A stretch of DNA of 64,000 bases. Origin: a bacterium. GTDB lineage: Bacteria; Krumholzibacteriota; Krumholzibacteriia; Krumholzibacteriales; Krumholzibacteriaceae. The notes below the pieces were generated by a model, which was not told the origin of the DNA, did not search any database, and saw only the letters and a list, made by a program, of their open reading frames with translations. The position numbers were made by a program, and so were the translations under genes. Positions 18,320 through 26,288 of the stretch are shown here, piece after piece; the first letter of the stretch is position 1; each line of letters starts with the position of its first letter. The DNA is taken from contig CP070727.1 of assembly GCA_020350885.1 (NCBI GenBank), forward strand, positions 282,813 to 346,812, written 5' to 3'.

Positions 18320-19111
18320 CTATAACGCTTTCGCTTCTTCACGCAGCAGCCTCACGAGCTCCTTCACGGCCGTTGGCACGTCTTCACCCTCGACCACCTT
18401 GCATTCGCCGCCCTTCGGGATCGGGAGCCACTTGAGGATCTTGCTACGGATCTCGCCCTGCGCATCGGCCATTCCGAGATCCGCAAGGGCCTTTGTCCTG
18501 ATCTCCTTCTTCTTGGCCTTCATAATACCGGGAAGCGAGGCATAGCGGGGTTCGTTGAGACCCTTCTCGCACGAGATGATAACCGGCAGCTGTGTTTCCA
18601 CCTTCTCGTCCCCGCCCTCGATACGGCGTCGCAGCACCGCTTTGTCCCCGCTCTCGGAGATCTCGAAGCTCGTGGCCACGTTGACCTGCGGAATATCGAG
18701 CATCTCGGCAAGGATCGATTGCACCTGCGCCATATCGTCGTCGATTGCTTGCTTCCCGCAGAATATGATATCGAATCCATTGTCCTTGATCGCCTTGGCC
18801 AGGACGGCTGCGGTGATGAAAGGCTCCGATTCCTTGATCGCAGGATCGCAAATATGGACGGCATCATCGGCACCCATCGCAAGGGCCGTCCGTATCATCT
18901 CGGTCGCCTCCTCGGGTCCCACGCAGACGACCGTGACCTTGCTGTCGCCGCCCATCTTTTCCTTGAGCCTGAGTCCCTCTTCGACCGCGTACTCGTCATA
19001 GGTACTTATGACGAACTTGACCCCCTCTTCCTGGATACCCGTACCTTCCCTGTTTATAAGAATCCTCGCTTCGGTATCGGGTGCTCGTTTGAGTAGTGTG
19101 ATTATCTTCAA
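18320..19111 (-). CDS. etfB: Electron transfer flavoprotein beta subunit
   Basis: 263 residues. The start is KIITLLKRAPDTEA, typical of Etf-beta, with VVCVGPEEATEMIRTALAMG and the conserved GKQAIDDDMAQV segment (FCGKQAIDDD) that contacts the acyl-CoA dehydrogenase or AMP/FAD site. A GGAGGA site lies upstream of the ATG. It forms the heterodimer with EtfA. Sequence features alone do not show whether the pair is bifurcating; the EMO-type partner suggests the non-bifurcating, quinone-linked class. Confidence 0.97.
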   Translation of the reverse strand: MKIITLLKRAPDTEARILINREGTGIQEEGVKFVISTYDEYAVEEGLRLKEKMGGDSKVTVVCVGPEEATEMIRTALAMGADDAVHICDPAIKESEPFITAAVLAKAIKDNGFDIIFCGKQAIDDDMAQVQSILAEMLDIPQVNVATSFEISESGDKAVLRRRIEGGDEKVETQLPVIISCEKGLNEPRYASLPGIMKAKKKEIRTKALADLGMADAQGEIRSKILKWLPIPKGGECKVVEGEDVPTAVKELVRLLREEAKAL

Positions 19112-19144
19112 CGGTTCCTCCTTTCAACATTCCCGGTCCGCATC

Positions 19145-20311
19145 TTACTCGGTGGGGAACATCCGCTCGTACTCCTCGATCACCCTTCTCGAGATGACGA
19201 GACGCTGGATCTCACTCGTTCCCTCGTATATCTCACCGGCGCGGGCGTCCCGGAAGAGCCGCTCGACAAGAAACTCCTTGGTGTATCCCACACCCCCGTG
19301 GATCTGGAGGGCATCGAAGGCAGCCTGGTTCGCCACCCTGGTGGCCAGGAGTTTTGCCATCGCTGCCTCCTTCGGGCATGGGGTAGAGGCATCGCGCAGC
19401 TTTGCCGCCCGATATACCAACAGCCGAGCCGCCTCTATCTGCATCGCCATTTCAGCGATCTTCCACTGTGTCGACTGGAAGTCTATGATCCGTGTACCGA
19501 ACTGTTCCCGCTCACGTGCGAAGAGCACCGCCTCATCGAGGGCCGCCTGAGCAATCCCCACGGATAGCGCGGCGATTCCGATACGCCCGCCGTCGAGAGC
19601 GCCCAGGGCGATTCGCATACCGTCCCCCTCCCCACCAAGGATATTTCCGGCGGGCACGCGGCAGTCCTCGAAGACGAGCTCGACCGTTGTCGAGGCAGTA
19701 AGCCCCATCTTTTCCTCGGTCTTTCCGATCGAGAAGCCCGGGAAGGCGTTCTCGACGACGAAGGCGCTTATGCCGCCCTTGCGGTCCTTCGGATCGGTTC
19801 GACCGAATACGATATTTATACCTGCCTTATCACCCGTCGAAATGAATATCTTCGTCCCATCGAGCCGGTACTCATCGCCGTCGCGGACGGAGGAGAGACG
19901 TAACGCGGCGACATCACTTCCCGCCTCGGGCTCTGTGACCGCATACGCCCCGATGATCTCCGCCGTGGCGAGATCCGGCAGGTACCGCTTTCTGAGCTCT
20001 TCGCTCCCGTGCTTGAGAATAACCCAGTTCACGAGAGAGTTGTGCACCGATACTGCCACGGCGGTCGATGCACACACCCTGCCGAGCTCCTCGAGAGCAA
20101 GTACGAGACAAAAGGTGCCGAGATTCACGCCGCCGTATTCTTCGGGAACGGTCATTCCCATGAAACCGAGCTCGCCGAGCTTCTTGAATATCGCCTCGGG
20201 AAACTCGCCCGTCTTGTTGGATTCGGCCGCAACGGGCGCCAGATCCTTGTTGGCGAAATCCCTGGCGGTCTTCTGAATCATTCGTTCTTCTTCGGTAAGT
20301 TCGAATTGCAT
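19145..20311 (-). CDS. Acyl-CoA dehydrogenase
   Basis: 388 residues from the ATG at 20309-20311 (AAGGAAG upstream). All three domains are present: N-terminal helical, central beta (TEPEAGSDVAALRLS, the FAD/substrate loop) and C-terminal helical with GGVGYTKEFLVERLFRDA and YEGTSEIQRLVISR, the region bearing the catalytic base (Glu in YEGTSEIQ) of short- or branched-chain enzymes. It oxidises an acyl-CoA to the 2-enoyl-CoA with FAD and donates electrons to EtfAB. It is first in an operon with etfB, etfA and the EMO-type oxidoreductase. The chain length of the substrate cannot be read from the sequence. Confidence 0.96.
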   Translation of the reverse strand: MQFELTEEERMIQKTARDFANKDLAPVAAESNKTGEFPEAIFKKLGELGFMGMTVPEEYGGVNLGTFCLVLALEELGRVCASTAVAVSVHNSLVNWVILKHGSEELRKRYLPDLATAEIIGAYAVTEPEAGSDVAALRLSSVRDGDEYRLDGTKIFISTGDKAGINIVFGRTDPKDRKGGISAFVVENAFPGFSIGKTEEKMGLTASTTVELVFEDCRVPAGNILGGEGDGMRIALGALDGGRIGIAALSVGIAQAALDEAVLFAREREQFGTRIIDFQSTQWKIAEMAMQIEAARLLVYRAAKLRDASTPCPKEAAMAKLLATRVANQAAFDALQIHGGVGYTKEFLVERLFRDARAGEIYEGTSEIQRLVISRRVIEEYERMFPTE

Positions 20312-20361
20312 CGTATCTTCCTTACACAGTGGATCGTTTATCAGACGAAAAGACCCAAATG

Positions 20362-20387
20362 TTCCGTAGCATTCCGTAGCGTTACGG
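20362..20387. promoter_or_regulatory. Possible operator: direct and inverted repeats in the acyl-CoA dehydrogenase leader
   Basis: TTCCGTAGC occurs twice with a 10-base period (20362-20370, 20372-20380), and CCGTA-GCGT-TACGG (20374-20387) is an inverted repeat. It lies just downstream of the predicted transcription start near 20396, a good place for a repressor. The binding protein is unknown. Confidence 0.4.
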
Positions 20388-20402
20388 TGATGTGGAATAA
20401 GC

Positions 20403-20431
20403 AACATACACTAATCCCAAACCGGTGTCAA
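20403..20431 (-). promoter_or_regulatory. Sigma-70 promoter of the acyl-CoA dehydrogenase/Etf operon
   Basis: On the minus strand a perfect TTGACA (20431-20426), a 17-base spacer and TATGTT (20408-20403, 4 of 6). The predicted start is near 20396, 85 bases before the first ATG. Confidence 0.65.
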
Positions 20432-20467
20432 TATAGATTCCAGACGCCGTTTCGAGCGTTTTGGTGG

Positions 20468-20496
20468 TTGCGGATACAGGGACGATTTCGTATAAA
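20468..20496 (+). promoter_or_regulatory. Promoter candidate for the YkgJ-family gene
   Basis: TTGCGG (20468-20473), a 17-base spacer and TATAAA (20491-20496, 5 of 6), about 37 bases before the ATG. Confidence 0.5.
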
Positions 20497-20532
20497 TAAT
20501 GGGTATTGTGCTGAAACATCGTACAGGAGAGC

Positions 20533-20946
20533 ATGGTGGGATTGCGAACCCGGAAAAAAACAAAGAAAAGAAAACAATCGAAAAAAGCAGGAAAGAAAAA
20601 ACCGGTCGAAACGAATCTTTGCCAGGATTGCATTCCTGCGAAGTGCTGCATGTACTACTCGGTCGAGATAGACGAACCGGAGAACGAGAAGGACTACGAT
20701 GATCTCCTCTGGATCATCGCCCACAAGGATGCGGAAATCTACGTGATGGACGATCGCTGGTACCTCCTAGTCCATTCTCCGTGCCGGTTTTACGATCCTA
20801 CGAAGGGATGTCTCATCTATCCGAAACGCCCGAGAATCTGCCGCAAGCATACCCAGGAGGAGTGCGAGTTCGAGGACGATTACGACTTCGATCTCCACTT
20901 CCACAACTACGAGGAACTGGAACGCTTCATCAGAAACAACACATAA
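20533..20946 (+). CDS. YkgJ-family zinc/iron-chelating cysteine-cluster protein
   Basis: 137 residues; CAGGAGA precedes the ATG. The N-terminus is strongly basic (RTRKKTKKRKQSKKAGKKK). Then comes the cysteine-cluster domain: LCQDCIPAKCC, SPCRFYDPTKGCLIYPKRP and RICRKHTQEEC, the usual pattern of the YkgJ/UPF0153 family, which is thought to bind a metal or an Fe-S cluster. The lysine-rich tail is unusual for the family and might bind nucleic acid or membranes. It is monocistronic, with its own promoter and a strong terminator. Precise function is not known. Confidence 0.88.
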   Translation: MVGLRTRKKTKKRKQSKKAGKKKPVETNLCQDCIPAKCCMYYSVEIDEPENEKDYDDLLWIIAHKDAEIYVMDDRWYLLVHSPCRFYDPTKGCLIYPKRPRICRKHTQEECEFEDDYDFDLHFHNYEELERFIRNNT

Positions 20947-20999
20947 AACGGACCTGCGAATCATGGCATCCGATCCCATTGTTCGCAGGTCCGTTTTTT
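20945..20999 (+). terminator. Rho-independent terminator after the YkgJ gene, possibly bidirectional
   Basis: A 14-bp stem (AACGGACCTGCGAA with TTCGCAGGTCCGTT) encloses a 21-base loop and ends in a T run on the plus strand. The opposite strand has only a short T run, so use by the convergent protease gene is possible but weaker. Confidence 0.85.
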
Positions 21000-21050
21000 G
21001 TATCGCAAGGTCTTCAGACCCGGCCCGTCTTGCCGGTTCGTAGCAAACCG

Positions 21051-24000
21051 CTACCTGAGAAGCACCATCTTCCTGACGGCCTTGAAACCACCGATATCGA
21101 TCCTGGCGAAGTAGATCCCGCTCGAGACCTGATCGCCCCGCGTATTCGAGCCGTCCCACCGCACCTCGTGCCGACCACCGGGAAAGGCTCCCTTTGCCAG
21201 TGTCGTAACGAGTGCACCACTGACATCGTAGACCGCCAGCACCACATCGTTCGTCGATCTACTGCTTCCCGGGACGGTGAACGGTATGGTCGTCTGTGGG
21301 TTGAATGGATTGGGATGGTTCTGGTAGAGGTGTGCATGGGCCACGGGCACCTCGATCCCTTCCGTCTCAACGGTAATTTCAGGACGGGTGGCGGACTCGA
21401 GCCGATATATGTATGTGAGACCCTCTTCGATGCTGCGATCGGTAAACTCGATACTTCCGTCGGCGCCGGATGTCAACCCGCGATGGATGAGTTCGTACTC
21501 CTCGTCACCCCACCGGCGATAGAGGTTCCATGCCGGCTCCTCCGGGGGAACGGTCCAGCTCAGCTCGATCGCATTATGGATCAACCGATAGACGCAGGTC
21601 AGGCCGTCCACGGCGGTGTTCGTAACAATCTCCGTCCACCCGGAGTTGTATAGATCCCCATGGAAGCCGTTCCAAGCGATATAGTTGTGATGGCGGTCCG
21701 CAGGGATATCCCAGACGTAGACATTCTTGTCCCATGCGGTACCGATGAGCTCGATGTCACCGTCGTAGTCGATGTCCTTGACCATCGGTACGCCACGGAT
21801 GAACGAGTTGAGGAAGATCGGGAATCCGGCGATGTACTCGCCGCTGACATTCCAGGCGCTCAGACGCCCTTGCTCGCACCCGATGATGATGTCGAGGCTT
21901 CCATCGTTGTCGATATCGGCGATTGTCGGCGAAGACTCTGTATAGCCCTGATCAGGGTCGTACTGTTTCGGCCAACCGGAGAAGCTACCGCCTTGGTATC
22001 GGTAGATGTAGAGGTTACCCCGCATCTCGGGAATCACGATCTCAAGCTTACCGTTTCCATTGAGATCGGCCAAGGCGGGGGAACCGACGAAGAATTTGTT
22101 ACTGTACATCCAACGCGGCCAGCCGGTGGCCTCGGTACCGTCGTGGTTCCAGCAATGCACCCATCCGGCGCTGTTCTGCGCCACCACTTCGGGAAAACCG
22201 TCGTCGTCGATATCGCCGACGGCGGGGCTAGCAGAGAAGCTGCCCCCCTCGTCAACAATGAGCACCGGCCAGCCGGGCACGGCCGAACCGTCACTGTTCA
22301 GGCAGTATATGCTGTCCTCCAGCACGCCGTTGGCATCGTCCGGTGTGGCGACGATGATTTCGACAATTCCGTCATCATCCATATCGGCGAGCGCAGGAGT
22401 TGATACGTGCCACGGTGCCCCTCCCACTCCGTGGGTGACATAGAAGACACCGTTTGTCGAGCCGTTCGAATCGCCGTCCCGCACCTCGGTACCGTTGTGG
22501 TGCCATGCGTAGATGTAGCCGTCGACATCGTGTGCGATCACCTCGAGATCCCCATCGTCATCGATATCACCAAGGACCGGGCTCGCCCAGCAGAGGTCAA
22601 TCGTCGTTTGCGGCCAGCCGGGCAGTGTGTTGCCGTCGTGATCGAACACATAGATCTCTCTCGTGTTCCATGAGGCAGCTACGATCTCCGCACCGAGGTT
22701 GCCGTCCAGATCCCCTAGTGCAACCGTAGCGGTGTAGTTATCCCCATCTGTATTCAACACACCCCAGGTGATCGGCTGGTTATCGCCGTCACGAACCTCG
22801 ATACCGTCGGCATGCCATGCGTATACATAGTCGGAACCGATTACGATCTCCGGATGGCGGTCCCCATCGATATCGGCGACCTTGGGGCTGCTCGCAGTCT
22901 CCTTGCCGACATAATTCGGCCATCCCGCCTGCTGCGGCGGGCTCGTCGTAATCGTGGCCTCTATGCTCGGATCGCTGACGTTTCCGCATGAATCAACCGA
23001 GTAGATAACGTAGTAGTAACGCGTGCTCGGATCGAGACCGGTGTCCTGGAAAAGCGTGTGATTGACGAGATCGACGTTCGCCTGCTCGTATGGTCCTCCC
23101 TGATCGACTGAATGGTGGATGAGGTACCGGTACCGCTCGTCCATATCGGGACGGTGCCAGGTGACCAATATCTCGGTTGGGCCGTGACTGGCATCGAGCA
23201 CAACCGAATTCGGTGGGTCCGGCCTGCGGAGCTCGATCTCCTTCGTGAAGGTCCGTCCGTGGGCATCTTCGAGATTGAATGTGATATAGTTAACCTCGGA
23301 CCGGTCGGCTTCATTGAGTACGAAACCATCTCCGTATCCGACGTTGATCAGAGGTATATCATCGTAGACCGAGATGCTGTCCGTTATGTTTACATCGATA
23401 TCCGTGGAGCTGATCGTGCCCTCCAGCCCGTATGCAGTGCCGGTGCCGAAATTCTTGATACCGACGAGCAGTAGGAAGTCCTCTGCGTTTTGGATAATCC
23501 CGTCACCGTCTCCGTAGGGCGGCTCATCACTCACCACGTTCACGTAGAATTCGAGCTGCGGAGAGTGAACCTCGATGGCGAACTGTTCCTTCCAAAGACC
23601 TCCAACCGAATCATGAATATCGATCGTAAACTCCACAGCCTGCTCGTCGGGCACGTCATCGGCCACGTCGAACACGAAACCGGTCAACGCCCATTCCTGG
23701 TCTCCCGATGACACATCCGGGAACGTCGCCGTCGAATCGGTTATCGTCACCGACGATTCATCCGTCTTGAGAATAGCATAGAGTTTCTCGGCATCGGTGA
23801 GTCCGGTATTCTCGATCAGCGGGAAGAGGGCAACCGACTCTCCTGCATCGAGCACGTTGTCGCTGTTGCCCACGATACCGTCGTTAATGAACAAATCGGC
23901 GAACCGCATGTAGATCCCGGCTTCCTGTGTTACCCTGATCGAATCCATGTACCGGCAATGGTTGCGCCCGGTGACCGTCACGAGGATGTACCCTTCACTT

Positions 24001-26051
24001 TTCGGCACCATCGTGAGGGTAATCTCCCCGGTGATGTCCGTCGGGCCGTATACATAGTCGTCATCCTGCTTGTAGAGGCAGACGAACGCTGAGTCATAGG
24101 GTGATCCATCGCTCTGTACCTGAACCGTTATATCGTTCGATCCGAGCCCGATGGAATCGGGTATGGTGACATCGAAGGTCAGCGCCCGGCCCTGGAATAT
24201 GTTGACCTCCGGATCACCGAGATAGTTATAGATGAAGTGGGTCCACCGGTCGGCCGTTTCACCGAATGCTGCAGGCGTGTATGGTTCGCGTGATTTCGTG
24301 TACAGCTTGCCGAGCTTAACCATGTCTTGATCGAAGAGCAGGTTGTAGTAGAAATCCATGTAGGGTCGTGATGCGCTCGGAAATGCGGAACGGCTCGCGC
24401 CGGTTATCGCGAACGCCCCGCCATCTGCATTGAGCAGGAAATACTCGGCCAGGCAATCGGTGTCGAATGCCACGTTGGTGCAGTTCATCAGGTACATGTG
24501 GTAAAGGGCATCACCATTCGTCAGGTTGCTTGCATCGTAGTTCAGGATACTGTTGTCTCCGACGGACATGTTGTACTTGTATCCGTGGCCGGCATGCACG
24601 ACATGATTCGATCCGGAATCCAGCGAATCGAGGGACGTCGCTTTCGTGAGGCAAATCGTGCCGGGATAGAGCGCACATGTCTCGTACAAACGGGAAACAA
24701 CCACATCGGGATTGCTTATGAGATAAAGGTTGTAAATATCCTCTGTGATCTCTGCGCCGTCGAGAATAATCTCGTCTCCCGGATCGTAATCAGATGGGAA
24801 TATCACCTCGGCCAGGAAAAGGAACTTCTCCTTCGAGGCGGTATCGATCGGGGTCGAGTAGGAGATCACCTTGTCTACCAGGAGCTGTGCTTCCGTTAAC
24901 GTCGAGGCCGTCATCCTTCCGACATAGGTCTCCGAGTAGAGATCCGCCGCATCACCCGGATCACTTGCACTGTGATACGCTTCGCCCCAGAGAGAATCGG
25001 CATCATCGTTCCAGCTTCCATCAAGACAGGAATAGTACATATCGGTAGGGATGAATTCCCCTTGGTAAAAAGTCACGTAACCGTAGCGGGCGGGTATCAC
25101 ATCGGAGTCGCCAGCGAGTAAGACCCACTCGACACCCCACTTGGCGTACGCTTCCTGGATGAAGATCCTGACCGACTCGGCGAGATCGGCGCCGCTTCGG
25201 TAGTTCTGGGCAATCCACTCGATCGTGCGCACGACAGCCGGTACCCCTTTATGAGTCTTCCAGTCCGCCAGCACCTCAAATGCCGGTGCCATCTCTTCGT
25301 TCGTGACAATGAGATAGGCCACTTCGCTTCCTTCCATGCTCGGCAGATAGCTCGGCAGGAACGGACGATTACCGGTATCGACAACGATCTCGTTAAAGAT
25401 ATAGGAGGATGCCATTTCACTGTTGATCACCATCGACGTCACGGCATCGCGTGATTCCGCCCTGAAGTTGGGAACGTAACGCATTCGCTCGATTCGTTCC
25501 GTGAATACGGGGGCGGGTTCGGTCTCTACGACGAGTCGTACTTCGGTCTCGAGGACAAGGCGTGCCGTATCTATATTGTATCTGAAGGGATAGATGGCGA
25601 ATGTGGCGATCCGGTAACCCCGGTAGAAGTTCGTTCCGAGGTGACGGACACGCCACTTTGGATATACGGCCGTCTGCCCGACGACAGAGCTTCGCTCGGC
25701 TTTCAGTCCCAACCGTTCACCGTCGTCACGGTACTCGCCCGCAAACGGGACGAGCGGAATCGAGGCATCGAGTTCGATCTCCCGTACCTGTTCGAGGCTG
25801 AAGGAGGAAACTTCCTCACCTTGCGGCAGGAGCACATTTACCAGCCGGTACGGAAGCGCCGGATAGCCCACATAGTTCATCTGCCCGTACCCGTCCACGG
25901 CCACTCCGACCAGCCCCGTTTGTGGTTCGACGAACTGTACCTCCGACGGATCAACGGTGAGCGTCCATGCCAAACTGGCTGCCGTCGTATCGTTCGATAC
26001 AAATGATACAAGGATGACCACTGCGAATAGTGCGGAAAGTAACCGGCCCAT
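21051..26051 (-). CDS. Giant secreted gingipain-like (C25) cysteine protease with FG-GAP and FlgD-like C-terminus
   Basis: 1666 residues; GGGAGGG precedes the ATG. Signal peptide about 5-24. An N-terminal pro-domain runs to about 230. The C25 catalytic domain spans about 240-620 with probable dyad His489 (VVHAGHG) and Cys524 (YLMNCTNVAFD). Ig-like domains follow (about 630-960), then a fibronectin type III domain (GPTEILVTWHRPD), FG-GAP/VCBS blades (ADIDGDRHPEIVIGSD, GDIDDDGDLEVIAHD, ADIDNDGSLDIIIG) and a C-terminal HPNPFNP segment with FlgD-type fold (VYDVSGALV, VRWDGSNTRG, GIYFARI). Such tails are sorting or anchoring signals in FCB-group bacteria. Likely a cell-surface or released protease. 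A strong promoter lies upstream at 26195-26223. Confidence 0.92.
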   Translation of the reverse strand: MGRLLSALFAVVILVSFVSNDTTAASLAWTLTVDPSEVQFVEPQTGLVGVAVDGYGQMNYVGYPALPYRLVNVLLPQGEEVSSFSLEQVREIELDASIPLVPFAGEYRDDGERLGLKAERSSVVGQTAVYPKWRVRHLGTNFYRGYRIATFAIYPFRYNIDTARLVLETEVRLVVETEPAPVFTERIERMRYVPNFRAESRDAVTSMVINSEMASSYIFNEIVVDTGNRPFLPSYLPSMEGSEVAYLIVTNEEMAPAFEVLADWKTHKGVPAVVRTIEWIAQNYRSGADLAESVRIFIQEAYAKWGVEWVLLAGDSDVIPARYGYVTFYQGEFIPTDMYYSCLDGSWNDDADSLWGEAYHSASDPGDAADLYSETYVGRMTASTLTEAQLLVDKVISYSTPIDTASKEKFLFLAEVIFPSDYDPGDEIILDGAEITEDIYNLYLISNPDVVVSRLYETCALYPGTICLTKATSLDSLDSGSNHVVHAGHGYKYNMSVGDNSILNYDASNLTNGDALYHMYLMNCTNVAFDTDCLAEYFLLNADGGAFAITGASRSAFPSASRPYMDFYYNLLFDQDMVKLGKLYTKSREPYTPAAFGETADRWTHFIYNYLGDPEVNIFQGRALTFDVTIPDSIGLGSNDITVQVQSDGSPYDSAFVCLYKQDDDYVYGPTDITGEITLTMVPKSEGYILVTVTGRNHCRYMDSIRVTQEAGIYMRFADLFINDGIVGNSDNVLDAGESVALFPLIENTGLTDAEKLYAILKTDESSVTITDSTATFPDVSSGDQEWALTGFVFDVADDVPDEQAVEFTIDIHDSVGGLWKEQFAIEVHSPQLEFYVNVVSDEPPYGDGDGIIQNAEDFLLLVGIKNFGTGTAYGLEGTISSTDIDVNITDSISVYDDIPLINVGYGDGFVLNEADRSEVNYITFNLEDAHGRTFTKEIELRRPDPPNSVVLDASHGPTEILVTWHRPDMDERYRYLIHHSVDQGGPYEQANVDLVNHTLFQDTGLDPSTRYYYVIYSVDSCGNVSDPSIEATITTSPPQQAGWPNYVGKETASSPKVADIDGDRHPEIVIGSDYVYAWHADGIEVRDGDNQPITWGVLNTDGDNYTATVALGDLDGNLGAEIVAASWNTREIYVFDHDGNTLPGWPQTTIDLCWASPVLGDIDDDGDLEVIAHDVDGYIYAWHHNGTEVRDGDSNGSTNGVFYVTHGVGGAPWHVSTPALADMDDDGIVEIIVATPDDANGVLEDSIYCLNSDGSAVPGWPVLIVDEGGSFSASPAVGDIDDDGFPEVVAQNSAGWVHCWNHDGTEATGWPRWMYSNKFFVGSPALADLNGNGKLEIVIPEMRGNLYIYRYQGGSFSGWPKQYDPDQGYTESSPTIADIDNDGSLDIIIGCEQGRLSAWNVSGEYIAGFPIFLNSFIRGVPMVKDIDYDGDIELIGTAWDKNVYVWDIPADRHHNYIAWNGFHGDLYNSGWTEIVTNTAVDGLTCVYRLIHNAIELSWTVPPEEPAWNLYRRWGDEEYELIHRGLTSGADGSIEFTDRSIEEGLTYIYRLESATRPEITVETEGIEVPVAHAHLYQNHPNPFNPQTTIPFTVPGSSRSTNDVVLAVYDVSGALVTTLAKGAFPGGRHEVRWDGSNTRGDQVSSGIYFARIDIGGFKAVRKMVLLR

Positions 26052-26194
26052 TCTTTTTCCCTCCCAGGAACGAGTTTATTCCATTGATTAATATACTAGC
26101 CACTTATACGATCGTGATTTGTCCCTACGATGCCGTCCTTACGCTGCATATCCCACAGCCCTGTAGAGAGAGTGAGGAGCAATATAGTAGTATA

Positions 26195-26223
26195 ATTCTA
26201 CTACAAGTATAACCCTTTGTCAA
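26195..26223 (-). promoter_or_regulatory. Sigma-70 promoter of the gingipain-like gene
   Basis: On the minus strand TTGACA (26223-26218), a 17-base spacer and TAGAAT (26200-26195, 5 of 6). It leaves a leader of about 137 bases before the ATG. This is the best-matched promoter in the window. Confidence 0.75.
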
Positions 26224-26288
26224 GCTTGCGATTAAATTAACATAATTAAGGCAGGGATGGCCGGATAAGGCGGGATAAGTACGTGGAC

